The notes below the pieces were generated by a model that did no database searches, was not told the origin of the DNA, and saw only the letters and a list, made by a program, of their open reading frames with translations. A stretch of 64,000 nt of DNA from an uncultured Lachnospiraceae bacterium (GTDB lineage Bacteria; Bacillota; Clostridia; Lachnospirales; Lachnospiraceae), in NCBI GenBank assembly GCA_910579425.1, contig CAJTVL010000009.1:1-64000 (forward strand), given 5' to 3'. A program made the position numbers and the translations under genes. Position 1 is the stretch's first letter, and every line of letters starts with the position of its first letter. Below, one piece after another: positions 33,232 to 42,510 of this stretch.

Positions 33232-35676
33232 ATGAAATTATCATTATCATGGATCAGGGATTATGTAACGATCCCGGAAAATATAGACTTAAACAAGCTG
33301 GCGTATGATCTGACCATGTCCACCGTGGAGGTTGAGGATGTGGAATATCTTGCCCGTCGTTTCGACAACATGATCGTCGCCGTCCTTAACAAAATCGAGC
33401 CTCACCCCAATGCGGATAAACTCAGAGTCTGCAAAACCGACATCGGCGGCGGTGAAATCAAAGAGATTGTCTGCGGCGGAATTAATTTAAGAGAGGGAAT
33501 GCGTGTGGCCGTTTCCTGCCCTGGGGCCGTTGTGCGCTGGCACGGAGAGGGTGAGCCTGTGGTGATCAAAAATTCCAAGCTCCGGGGTGTGGAATCCTTC
33601 GGCATGATCTGCGCCTCGGATGAGATCGGGCTGGGAGAGCTGTTCCCTGCATCCCAGGAGGCGGAAATTCTGGATCTGTCCGGCTTCGACGTACCGGCGG
33701 GAACGCCTCTGGCAGACGCACTGGACATGAACGACATCCTTCTGGAAATTGACAATAAATCCATGACAAACAGGCCGGATCTCTGGGGACATTACGGGAT
33801 TGCCCGGGAAATCGCAGCCCTGTACAACCTGCCTCTGGCCGAGCTCCCCCCTTATGAGGCTGACGCGGAGTCTGATTTCAAAGTGGAGATTGCCGCTGCG
33901 GACCGGTGTGCAAGATACATCGGCGTGGAGATGTCCGGTGTGGAGGTGAAGCCCTCGCCCTATCAGATGCAGAACAGAATCTGGAAAGCGGGAATGCGCC
34001 CCATCAACGCCCTGGTGGACATCACAAACTATGTGATGCTTGCCACAGGAAATCCCACCCACGCTTTCGATGCGGACAATATCTCGGATCACATCGTGGT
34101 AAGGCAGGCCTTAAAGGGCGAAAAGCTGAGACTTTTAAATGACAGGGAGCTGGAATTGTGTGAGGACGATCTGGTGATCACGGACTTTGAAGGGCCTGTC
34201 GCCCTTGCCGGCGTCATGGGCGGCGCTAAGGATTCGATCCTGCCCGATACCAGACGGGTGATCCTGGAGGTGGCGAACTTTGAATCCACAGGAATCAGAA
34301 GAACCGCGCTTCGCTACGACAACCGGACGGAAGCTTCTTCAAGATATGAAAAAGCCATTGATCCCGAGCGGTGCGATCAGGCCCTCTCCCTTTCCATGCA
34401 GTATTTCAAAAAATTGTATCCTGACATGAAGGTGACCGGTTACTGCGACCGCCATGTAAAAGAGCCCGTGCGCTCGCAGATTGATGTGAGTCTGAACTGG
34501 CTGGCAAAGCGCCTTGGAAAAAATCTTTCCGATGAGGTGATCCGCACAAAGCTGGAAAAACTGGGCTTTGATGTTGAGATCAAAGGCGACAATATGCAGG
34601 TTACCGCCCCCACCTGGCGTTCCACGGGCGATATTTCCATGAAAGACGACGTCATGGAGGAGGTTGCCAGGATGTACGGCTACGATCATTTTGAGGCCAC
34701 CCAGTTCACCACTGCCTTTGAGGGAGCCATCAATCAGAAGGATCAGGATCTGATCCGGAACATCAAAGAATATCTTGCCACCCGCTGCGGAATGCAGGAG
34801 GTTTACACCTATCCCTGGATGAATGATCTGTTTGTAAACGCCGTCCTGCAAAACACGGAGGGCGTGCTCCGGCTTGCCACGCCGCCTGCTCCGGACTTAA
34901 GCTATATCCGCTCCAGCCTGCTTCCCAACCTCTGCGAGGCGGTGGTAAAAAACGAGCGCTACTTTAATGATTTCTCCATTTTTGAGGAGGCCCAGGTATT
35001 CTTTGACCAGAATTACAGCTCGGACTATGACGAAACCGAATCCCTGCCCCTGCAGCGCCGACATATCGGAGCGGCCTTTGCCAGCAGTGAAAAGGATGTC
35101 ACGGAGCTTTTCCGAAAGGCCAAGGGCATTCTGGAGTTTATGCCCCGCTATACCCACATGGAAGCATTCTCTTTCCAAAAAAACACAAAACCGGTGTGGG
35201 CGGATGATGTAGTGTGGATGAACCTTTATCTGAATGAGGAAAAAATCGGCGACTTTGGCCTTTTATCAAAAAAGGTATCCATGGAATGCGGAGTCAAAAA
35301 CCTCTCCGTCATCCTTTTTGAGCTGGACGCCACAATGCTTGAGCCTTTGAAATCCAGGACAAACCGGTTTACGCACCTTGCGGAATATCCGGAAACAGAC
35401 TACGATATCTCCATGCTCTTTGAATCAGGAGCCGCATGGACGGATATTTACGACGCCATCATGGGCAAAAAGAAAGCAAGCGCGCTTCTGAAAAATGCCT
35501 CCTTTGTGGATGAATACAGAGGAAAACAGATTCCTGCGGGAAAGAAGTCCGTGACCATCCGTCTGACCATCGGCTCCGGCGAGAAGACCCTGACCTCACA
35601 GGAGATCGAAAGCGCCGCGAACCAGGTCATGAAAAAGCTGGGGAAAGCCCTGGGGGCGGAGCTTCGCAATCAATAA
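33232..35676 (+). CDS. pheT: phenylalanyl-tRNA synthetase beta subunit
   Basis: Partner of PheS; binds tRNA and edits Tyr-tRNA-Phe. The 814-residue protein has an EMAP-like tRNA-binding domain (about 40-150; KIEPHPNADKLRVCKTDIGG), the B3/B4 editing domain (MRPINALVDITNYVMLATG), B5, a class II-like catalytic fold, and a C-terminal ferredoxin-like anticodon domain (RLTIGSGEKTLTSQEIESAA). AAGGAGG lies before the ATG. It is cotranscribed with pheS under the T-box and ends before a strong terminator. Confidence 0.96.
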   Translation: MKLSLSWIRDYVTIPENIDLNKLAYDLTMSTVEVEDVEYLARRFDNMIVAVLNKIEPHPNADKLRVCKTDIGGGEIKEIVCGGINLREGMRVAVSCPGAVVRWHGEGEPVVIKNSKLRGVESFGMICASDEIGLGELFPASQEAEILDLSGFDVPAGTPLADALDMNDILLEIDNKSMTNRPDLWGHYGIAREIAALYNLPLAELPPYEADAESDFKVEIAAADRCARYIGVEMSGVEVKPSPYQMQNRIWKAGMRPINALVDITNYVMLATGNPTHAFDADNISDHIVVRQALKGEKLRLLNDRELELCEDDLVITDFEGPVALAGVMGGAKDSILPDTRRVILEVANFESTGIRRTALRYDNRTEASSRYEKAIDPERCDQALSLSMQYFKKLYPDMKVTGYCDRHVKEPVRSQIDVSLNWLAKRLGKNLSDEVIRTKLEKLGFDVEIKGDNMQVTAPTWRSTGDISMKDDVMEEVARMYGYDHFEATQFTTAFEGAINQKDQDLIRNIKEYLATRCGMQEVYTYPWMNDLFVNAVLQNTEGVLRLATPPAPDLSYIRSSLLPNLCEAVVKNERYFNDFSIFEEAQVFFDQNYSSDYDETESLPLQRRHIGAAFASSEKDVTELFRKAKGILEFMPRYTHMEAFSFQKNTKPVWADDVVWMNLYLNEEKIGDFGLLSKKVSMECGVKNLSVILFELDATMLEPLKSRTNRFTHLAEYPETDYDISMLFESGAAWTDIYDAIMGKKKASALLKNASFVDEYRGKQIPAGKKSVTIRLTIGSGEKTLTSQEIESAANQVMKKLGKALGAELRNQ

Positions 35677-35717
35677 AAAAGCGGGCTGCGCTCGCTTGAA
35701 TACCCCTTTCACCATTT

Positions 35718-35747
35718 AAAAACGGCAGGAAAACTCCTGCCGTTTTT
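35718..35747. terminator. intrinsic terminator after pheST, usable from both sides
   Basis: A 13-bp stem (AAAAACGGCAGGA and its complement) with a four-base loop, ending in TTTTT on the plus strand and also A-rich on the other side. It separates pheT from the convergent beta-CASP gene. Confidence 0.88.
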
Positions 35748-35775
35748 CTGTTACAGCTCGTATTTATCTCACCGG

Positions 35776-37374
35776 TTACAGCTCCCACTTATCGCAGAGG
35801 GAGTTCACCTGATCCGCGAACTTGGCCAGATCCTTGTTGGCTCTTCCTTCATTCTTACGGATCACCGCAAGAAGCCTTTGTCCGGCAGCCATAAGCCTTG
35901 TAAATACATCGGAAACCGTCCTTACCTTCTTCTTCACAGGAATTGGCTGCGCTTCGTATTCCAGCTTGTTGGTGAGAAGGTTGAACTCCGTTCCGCTGTA
36001 AGGGGCGTAAGCCTTGATGCCGTGTTCCGCCTGCAGACATTCCACAAAATTTTTACACACGGAATCCTCGCCGTGTACCACAAACACTCTTCTGGGCTTT
36101 TCCTGAAACCCTTCGATCCACTCGATCAGCCCGTTTTTGTCCGCATGTCCGGAAAGTCCCACCAGACTCCTGATGGAAGCGCGCACATCGATGGACTCCC
36201 CGAAAAGCTTCACCTCTTTCACCCCTTCCACAAGGGCTCTTCCCAGGGTTCCCACTGCCTGATACCCTACGAAAAGAATAGTACATTCCTCCCGCCACAG
36301 ATTATGCTTCAGATGGTGGCGGATCCGGCCCGCCTCGCACATACCGGAAGCGGATAAAATCACCTTGGGCACCGTGTCAAAGTTAATCTCCTTGGATTCC
36401 TCGCTGGTAATGGTGAGGGACAGCCCCGGAAACGCAATGGGATTAACGCCCGCTCTCGCCAGCTTCATGGCCTCCTCGTCAAAACAGCTCATCTCATTTT
36501 TGTGGAAAATATTGGTAGCCTCCACCGCTAAGGGACTGTCCACATAAACCGGGAAATTCCCATGCCCCGTCACCATGTTCTCCGCCTTGATCTTGCGCAG
36601 GAAATAAAGGATCTCCTGGGTACGTCCCACTGCAAAGGAAGGGATCACCACATTTCCGCCCCGGTCAAAGGTCTCCTGCAAGACTGCCGCAAGCTCCTTC
36701 GCAAAATCGGGATGCTCTCCCGGATGGTATCTGTCTCCATAGGTGGATTCCATTACCACATAGTCCGCCTCCTGTGTGAGGGTAGGATCCTTGATCAGAG
36801 GCAGGTCTTTGTTCCCAATATCGCCGGAAAAAACGATCTTTCGGGTAATATCCCCTTCCGTAGCCCAGACCTCAATACTTGCCGAACCCAGCAAATGCCC
36901 TACATCCGTGAAGCGTATTTTCAGTCCCTCGCAGAGCTCGATCTCCTGTCCGTACAAACAGGGCACGATCCGGCGGATTGCGGCGTCCGCATCCTCCATG
37001 GTATAGACAGGCTCATGAGGTTCAATCTCCGCGCTTCGCTTCGCCTTGCGGTTTTTCCATTCCGCCTCCTGCATCTGAATGTGGGCGCAGTCTCTGAGCA
37101 TGATACTGCACAGATCCGCCGTGGCCTCCGTGGCAAAAACCTGCCCTCTAAAGCCCCTTGCCGTCAATCTGGGAATCATGCCGGAATGGTCGATATGCGC
37201 ATGGGTCAGCAGCACATAATCAATCAGCGATTCCTGAACCGGCAGCTCGCAGTTCTCGAATACATTCAGCCCCTGCTCCATGCCGTAATCCACCAGAATG
37301 TGTTTCCCGCACGCATTCAGATAATGACAGCTCCCCGTCACCTCATGGGCTGCTCCTACAAAAACAAGCTTCAT
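35776..37374 (-). CDS. MBL/beta-CASP fold RNA-processing-like hydrolase
   Basis: A 532-residue cytoplasmic protein with the CPSF73-type layout: an MBL domain (GAAHEVTGSCHYL, metal motif LTHAHIDHSGMIP, FSGDIGNKDLPL), an inserted beta-CASP domain (VVIPSFAVGRTQEILYFL), and an RNA-metabolising MBL C-terminal motif (SASGMCEAGRIRHH, GLSGHADKNGLIEW). Members are presumed endoribonucleases, but bacterial substrates of this subgroup are largely unknown. The ATG at 37374, 8 bases after AAGGAGG, is preferred over 37392. The C-terminus extends about 80 residues past the core. Confidence 0.9.
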   Translation of the reverse strand: MKLVFVGAAHEVTGSCHYLNACGKHILVDYGMEQGLNVFENCELPVQESLIDYVLLTHAHIDHSGMIPRLTARGFRGQVFATEATADLCSIMLRDCAHIQMQEAEWKNRKAKRSAEIEPHEPVYTMEDADAAIRRIVPCLYGQEIELCEGLKIRFTDVGHLLGSASIEVWATEGDITRKIVFSGDIGNKDLPLIKDPTLTQEADYVVMESTYGDRYHPGEHPDFAKELAAVLQETFDRGGNVVIPSFAVGRTQEILYFLRKIKAENMVTGHGNFPVYVDSPLAVEATNIFHKNEMSCFDEEAMKLARAGVNPIAFPGLSLTITSEESKEINFDTVPKVILSASGMCEAGRIRHHLKHNLWREECTILFVGYQAVGTLGRALVEGVKEVKLFGESIDVRASIRSLVGLSGHADKNGLIEWIEGFQEKPRRVFVVHGEDSVCKNFVECLQAEHGIKAYAPYSGTEFNLLTNKLEYEAQPIPVKKKVRTVSDVFTRLMAAGQRLLAVIRKNEGRANKDLAKFADQVNSLCDKWEL

Positions 37375-37404
37375 TCCCTGTCCCTCCTTCACTCCTTGGT
37401 ATCT

Positions 37405-37686
37405 CTACACCATAACGCCTGCAGAGATCACATAATCCATCCTTCCGTACATTTCCTTCACTGCCGTAAAGAAAATATCCATGTCCTCTTCGCTGTTTAT
37501 ATCTCCATGAAAAAAGAATACCGCTACATCATAAAGAGTCTCCAGCTCTTCCTTGATCATCCGTCCGACCTCCTTATTGGTGTCCATAAAAGCAATTCTG
37601 CATCCCTGACTGGCATACTTCTCCAATATGGAATACTCTCTGGCTCCTGTCCCCCCGGTAAGTACGCATACTTTTCCGTTTCTCAT
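37405..37686 (-). pseudogene. N-terminal fragment of a short-chain dehydrogenase
   Basis: 93 codons resembling the first third of a short-chain dehydrogenase/reductase: GKVCVLTGG at the start of the Rossmann fold, a nucleotide-choice region FMDTNKEVGRMI, and EMYGRMDYVISAG, where a normal protein reads NNAG. The glycine motif is damaged (TGGTGAREYS in place of TGxxxGIG) and the catalytic Ser-Tyr-Lys part is missing after the stop at 37405. It lies 30 bases before the beta-CASP gene on the same strand. Likely non-functional, although its frame is still open from a plausible start. Confidence 0.6.
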
Positions 37687-37831
37687 GAATCTTCTTACCT
37701 TTCTCCGATGGTATGATTTTTTAAATCGCCGCTGTGCCATGCACGCCGGCTTATGATTAAATTTTAAAAATAGTATAGGCAAATTATAACATACCGGAAT
37801 AAGATATAGCAAACGCTAAAGGTAGTATAAT

Positions 37832-38416
37832 ATGACATTTTCTTATTATTTTCTCATATTACTGGTAGTTGTCCTCTCCATGGACGCATTTGCCGCAGGC
37901 TTTTCCTATGGAATAGAAAGGGTCAAGGTTCCCTTTTTATCCCTGGCGATTATAGCCCTTTTATCCGGCGGTATGCTTACCGCCTCCCTTCTTGCTGGAA
38001 ATTTTCTGATGGGCTTTATTCCTGAGCCGTTAACGAAAGGAATCTCCTTTGCCGTGCTTTTTTTGCTCTCTCTCTACAAATTTTATGATGCACTGCAAAG
38101 CCTTCGTTCCAAAAACGGAAAGCTCACCACGGGAATGATCTCCCAAAAAGTAAATAAAGAAGATAAGGCTGTCCTCTCATGCCGGGAAGGGGCTCTGCTT
38201 GCCATCGCCCTTTCTATTGACAATGTTTCGGCCGGCCTTTGTACCAGGACACTGTCCTTACCTTCTATTATACTCCTGCTGCTCACAACTGCAATTCATT
38301 TTTTTGCTTTAAAGCTGGGTCTTTTATCCGGGAAAATGCTCTCTGACAAAACGAATGGTTTTGCCTGGCTTGGAGGCGCAATTCTCATGGTTCTGGCCTT
38401 TCTGCGGCTTATGTGA
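37832..38416 (+). CDS. ytaF: YtaF-like membrane protein (MntP/YtaF family)
   Basis: A 194-residue six-span membrane protein. The family repeat shows as VLSMDAFAAGFSYGIERVKV near the N-terminus and AIALSIDNVSAGL in the second half, with conserved Asp in both. YtaF is described as a sporulation-associated membrane protein and is related to the manganese exporter MntP. Substrate not shown for this branch. It stands alone, convergent with the P-type ATPase gene, whose stop is 13 bases away. Confidence 0.85.
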   Translation: MTFSYYFLILLVVVLSMDAFAAGFSYGIERVKVPFLSLAIIALLSGGMLTASLLAGNFLMGFIPEPLTKGISFAVLFLLSLYKFYDALQSLRSKNGKLTTGMISQKVNKEDKAVLSCREGALLAIALSIDNVSAGLCTRTLSLPSIILLLLTTAIHFFALKLGLLSGKMLSDKTNGFAWLGGAILMVLAFLRLM

Positions 38417-38429
38417 CTTACTCTTGCGT

Positions 38430-41132
38430 TCATCGGCTGGATGCGTGCAGCACTTCAGCCGATGACTGCCCGCCTGCTTTCTTTTCCTGTCCCATAGCAT
38501 GAGACAGAATGAGAAGCTCATGTACAAAAAGAGGCATGGCGGAGAGCGCCGCCAGTGTCCCCCACTCCGGAATACTCAGCCGGCTGGTCCCGAAAAGCTC
38601 CACAAAATAAGGAATCTCCGTCACCATCGCCTGCAGGGCAAAGCCTGCTCCCCAGGCTATCAGCATATAAACATTCTCCAGATGGTTCATCCGAAAAACC
38701 GACTTATTGGTATCCCGCATTCCCACCGCATGCATGAGCTGGCTGATGCCAAGAACCGTAAAAGCATGAGTCTGGGCCTTGTTTAATACAGGGCCAAGGC
38801 GCAGGATTTTTTCAAGATTCCGTACCGTAAGCGGAAGATTCTGCTTAAGCAGCTCCCCATAGGGGACTGTCAAAAAGGCAAGCAGGCTGATCGCTCCGAT
38901 CACCGCCCCATAGCACAGCGTAGTACTCAGTCCTCCGTGGGAAAAAAGCCCCTCGCTGCTTTTGCGGGGCGGCTCCTGCATCAGCGCATCCCCGTCGTTT
39001 TCATCCATGCCCAGCGCAAGGGCCGGAAGGGAATCGGTGATCAGGTTGATCCACAGAATATGGCTTGCCTTTAAAGGCGCGGGAAAACCTGCCAGAACCG
39101 CTGCCAGCATGGTAATAATTTCTCCGAAGTTGGAGGATAACAGAAATAAAATGGTTTTCCTTATATTTTCATAAATCCCCCTGCCCTCTTTCATGGCCTT
39201 TTCAATGGTTGCGAAATTGTCATCCGTAAGCACCAGATCCGCCGCATTTCTGGCCACGTCCGTGCCTTCTTTCCCCATGGCAATCCCCACGTCCGCCGCC
39301 TTTAAGGAAGGGGCGTCATTCACCCCGTCTCCGGTCATCGCCACAATTTTTCCTTTTGCTTTGAGAGCCTCCACAATCCAGACCTTATGCTCAGGAGAAA
39401 CCCTGGCAAATACTCTGATTTTTTCAATCAGTCCCAAAAGTCCCTTTTGTCCTGCCTGATCAATCTCCGCTCCCGTCATGCACTGCTCTTTCTTCTGCGC
39501 AATGCCCAGCTCCTTAGCAATGGCAAAGGCCGTATCCACATGATCCCCGGTAATCATTACCGTGTCCACATGGGCCCTCTTAAAGCTCTCCACAGCCGCC
39601 TTTGCCTCCTCTCTGGGAGGGTCAATCATCCCCACCAGACCCACGAAAATCATATTTTTTTCGTCCTTTAAATCCCCTTTCCGCTTTATGGCCACTGCCA
39701 GCACCCGGTAAGCCTTACCCGCCATCTCTCTGACGGCCTTTTTTGCCTCCTCCTTTGCCTTCTGGGAAAAGGGCATTTCTCTGCCGTTCATCCAGACACC
39801 GGAGCAAAGCTCAAACATCTCGTCGGCCGCCCCTTTTATATAAGAAATTTTTCCACCGCCGCCCTTATGTACCGTGGTCATCCGCTTCCTGTCGGAATCA
39901 AAGGCTCTCTCGTCAATCCGGGGAAAACGTCTTTCCAGCTCCCTTTTCCCTATCCCGTGTTTCAATCCCAGATCCAGAAGGGCCAGCTCCGTGGGATCAC
40001 CGATACGGCTTTCACCGATGGAAGCGTCATTACAGAGAATACATCCTTCCAGAAAGAGACTGTTTTTCTCCTGATCCAGCTCCCCGGCATCCACCAGATG
40101 TCCGTCTACATAGCACTCTTTCACCGTCATGCGGTTCTTCGTCAGCGTTCCTGTCTTATCGGAACACACTGTATTGACCGCGCCCAGCGTTTCCACCGAA
40201 GGCAGACGCCGCACAATGGTTCCCACCTTCACCATCCTTGACACACTCAGGGCCAGCACAATGGTTACAATGGCCGCAAGCCCCTCCGGCACTGCCGCCA
40301 CCGCAAGGGATATGGCCGTGAGAAGCATGTCCCCCACGTCCCGTCTCTGCAGCACGGCTACCAGAAACAGAAACGCGCACACAGCCACGGCGACAATGCT
40401 GAGCAGCTTTCCAATGTCTGCAAGCCGCTTTTGCAGAGGCGTCATTTCATTGGTATCCGTCCCAATTAATCCTGCAATTTTTCCGATTTCCGTAGACATC
40501 CCCGTAGCCGTAATGATTCCCACCCCTCTGCCGCAGGCAACCGTGGTGGACATAAACGCCATGTTGGTTCTGTCGCCGATACTCTTCTGCCCCTTTGGCA
40601 GCTCTCCTGCGGCCTTGTCCACCGGGACGGATTCCCCTGTAAGCGCGGATTCTTCGATCTTCAGATTCACCGCCTCAAGCAGCCGCAGATCTGCCGGCAC
40701 CTGTCTGCCCACCTCCAGAAAAACAATATCCCCCGGCACCAGAAGCGTTCCCTGGATTTCTTCCTCTTTTCCCTCCCGCAGCACAAGCGCCCTGGGGCTG
40801 GAGAGCTGCTTAAGGGCCTCAATGGCCTTGCGGGCCTTGTCCTCCTGAACCACGCCCACGATGGAATTGAGCAGGATTACCGCCGCAATGATTGCCGCAT
40901 CCCCCACCTCGCCCAAAAAAAGGGAGATGGCAATCGCCGCCATCAAAATATAAATCAGGGGATCACATAACTGCTCCATAAACAGCGCTACTGTCCCCTT
41001 TTTCTTCTGTTCCTCGAGCTGATTTAGGCCATACTGCTCAAGCCTGTCCCTGGCCGTTTCCTTTGAAAGTCCTGTTTCCCTGCTGCTTTTAAGGCTCCTT
41101 ATCACCTCTGCCGTGTTTTGGTCTGCATACAT
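38430..41132 (-). CDS. P-type calcium-translocating ATPase
   Basis: A 900-residue ion pump of the P2 class. It has an N-terminal cation-ATPase domain, TGES (165-168, actuator), PEGL (282-285) in membrane segment 4, which is typical of calcium pumps, the phosphorylated Asp325 in CSDKTGTLTKN, and the hinge TGDGVNDAPSLKAADVG. About ten membrane segments are present. GGAGGG precedes the ATG. It is transcribed toward ytaF and follows the Cys-pair repeat protein in the same direction. Confidence 0.93.
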   Translation of the reverse strand: MYADQNTAEVIRSLKSSRETGLSKETARDRLEQYGLNQLEEQKKKGTVALFMEQLCDPLIYILMAAIAISLFLGEVGDAAIIAAVILLNSIVGVVQEDKARKAIEALKQLSSPRALVLREGKEEEIQGTLLVPGDIVFLEVGRQVPADLRLLEAVNLKIEESALTGESVPVDKAAGELPKGQKSIGDRTNMAFMSTTVACGRGVGIITATGMSTEIGKIAGLIGTDTNEMTPLQKRLADIGKLLSIVAVAVCAFLFLVAVLQRRDVGDMLLTAISLAVAAVPEGLAAIVTIVLALSVSRMVKVGTIVRRLPSVETLGAVNTVCSDKTGTLTKNRMTVKECYVDGHLVDAGELDQEKNSLFLEGCILCNDASIGESRIGDPTELALLDLGLKHGIGKRELERRFPRIDERAFDSDRKRMTTVHKGGGGKISYIKGAADEMFELCSGVWMNGREMPFSQKAKEEAKKAVREMAGKAYRVLAVAIKRKGDLKDEKNMIFVGLVGMIDPPREEAKAAVESFKRAHVDTVMITGDHVDTAFAIAKELGIAQKKEQCMTGAEIDQAGQKGLLGLIEKIRVFARVSPEHKVWIVEALKAKGKIVAMTGDGVNDAPSLKAADVGIAMGKEGTDVARNAADLVLTDDNFATIEKAMKEGRGIYENIRKTILFLLSSNFGEIITMLAAVLAGFPAPLKASHILWINLITDSLPALALGMDENDGDALMQEPPRKSSEGLFSHGGLSTTLCYGAVIGAISLLAFLTVPYGELLKQNLPLTVRNLEKILRLGPVLNKAQTHAFTVLGISQLMHAVGMRDTNKSVFRMNHLENVYMLIAWGAGFALQAMVTEIPYFVELFGTSRLSIPEWGTLAALSAMPLFVHELLILSHAMGQEKKAGGQSSAEVLHASSR

Positions 41133-41194
41133 AGTTAATCCCTCCTGCCTTATGATATGCCCTGGCAGGAGGGATTATGAATAAAAGTCTCGCT

Positions 41195-42322
41195 CTAGTT
41201 TCCGATCGCAGGCGTATAGTTGTCAAAATAACTGTAGTTGCACCGAATACAGGTATAGGAGGTATACCCCTGAGTAGCCTTGGTGGCAGGTATCACTACC
41301 GCATGGAACGTGTGGTTGTTCAAATCCCGCTCAATGGGCTCCGCGTAGCTGCTGCCGCAGGTACAGATAAAGGAGCGTATCCCCTGTTCCGTACAGTTGG
41401 CTTCCTTCAGTACATAGGACTGGAAGTCATGTACATGAGGCGTAGGGGAAGGCGTGGCCGTAGGAGTTGCCGTGGGCTGGGACGTGGCCGAACCGGAGGG
41501 CGCCGCCGAATTCTGAGCCGTAGCGGAAGGCTGCGCACTGGCAGATGCCGAAGGGCTGGGTGTCAGCTTATTGATGGGCCTTGAATCCAGCAAAACGCCG
41601 CAAACCGCGCAGGTTCTCTGCTGCGTCCCCATCTTCGTCTCCGTGGCCGCCGCGGCTTCCTCCCAATCCGTAGCCACATGGCCCGGCGCGGGAATCATTT
41701 CCGTATAAAAATCACCGCAGCTACAGCTATATTTCCGAAGCCCCGCCAGAATACAGCTCGGCTCCCTCTCCGTCTGGGCCGTATACTGATGGACATGGGG
41801 AAGCTCTTCCTCCTGGGAATCCTCTTCTTTCTCGATTTCTATGGTTTCCTGTGCCAGAATTTCATCACAGTAAATACATTTCTGCACACGCTGGCCGCTG
41901 GTATCCGCAGTGGGCTTTCTGGTGATCTCCCAGTCTCCCGCCACATGATTGGTGGACATAACGTCTACATAATAAGTGTCGCCGCATTCCTTACAGGTAT
42001 ATTTGATCCGTCCTGCCTGGTAGCAGGTCACCTTCTTGTCAACTTCCTCCTCATAGTCATGGGTATGGCTTTCACTGACTGCCGAAGGAGCGGGCGTCTG
42101 CGCCGCCTGGGGCGTGGGGCTTATCTGCGGAACCGAAGTGGGAACCGCTGCCTGCTGCTCTCCCTCCTGCTCCTTTGCAGTCCCCGGCGACGGCTCTCCC
42201 GCCGTCTCTATACTATCTTCCTGATTTGTCATCGAATAGCCGATGACCACTGCCGTGGTAATGCAGGCCGCGATCGCCAGCACTCCCATAATCCCCGTCA
42301 AAACTTTTATAAATCCGTTCAT
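41195..42322 (-). CDS. membrane-anchored protein with paired CxxC repeats
   Basis: A 375-residue protein with an N-terminal signal anchor (VLTGIMGVLAIAACITTAVVIG), a Pro/Ser/Thr/Gln-rich linker (to about 90), and six half-repeats of about 40-50 residues in two alternating forms. One form reads HxHxY/F...C...G...Y.C..CG (CYQAGRIKYTCKECG, CILAGLRKYSCSCG, CTEQGIRSFICTCG). The other has a single CxxC (KCIYCDEI, RTCAVCGVL, TCIRCNYS). A second low-complexity linker (about 255-295) splits the array. Such zinc-ribbon-like repeats are common in secreted Lachnospiraceae proteins, but their role is unknown. Confidence 0.75.
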   Translation of the reverse strand: MNGFIKVLTGIMGVLAIAACITTAVVIGYSMTNQEDSIETAGEPSPGTAKEQEGEQQAAVPTSVPQISPTPQAAQTPAPSAVSESHTHDYEEEVDKKVTCYQAGRIKYTCKECGDTYYVDVMSTNHVAGDWEITRKPTADTSGQRVQKCIYCDEILAQETIEIEKEEDSQEEELPHVHQYTAQTEREPSCILAGLRKYSCSCGDFYTEMIPAPGHVATDWEEAAAATETKMGTQQRTCAVCGVLLDSRPINKLTPSPSASASAQPSATAQNSAAPSGSATSQPTATPTATPSPTPHVHDFQSYVLKEANCTEQGIRSFICTCGSSYAEPIERDLNNHTFHAVVIPATKATQGYTSYTCIRCNYSYFDNYTPAIGN

Positions 42323-42510
42323 TGTTCTGCTTCTCCATTATCTGTCTTTTCAGGCTCTGTCACACCCAGGGGGGAACCCCTTTTGCGGACCGCCCGTCTG
42401 GGAATCCATAACGGCTCAAAACTGCCGCTGAGGAAACCGACTCCTTACAGATAGTATATATTTTTTGCGGAAATTTGTAAACACTTATATGTCCACGGGA
42501 ACTGGTAAAT

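Noticed and set aside
35776..37374. RNase J identity for the beta-CASP protein
   Set aside because: The motif order and C-terminal GLSGHADKNGL region match the CPSF73-type RNA-metabolising subgroup, not RNase J, and the RNase J C-terminal domain is absent.
36562..37716. 384-codon plus-strand open frame
   Set aside because: Antisense to the beta-CASP hydrolase, which has clear catalytic motifs. No family resemblance in the plus-strand product.
40129..40848. 239-codon plus-strand open frame
   Set aside because: Antisense to the P-type ATPase; Ser/Thr-rich composition typical of reverse-frame translation.
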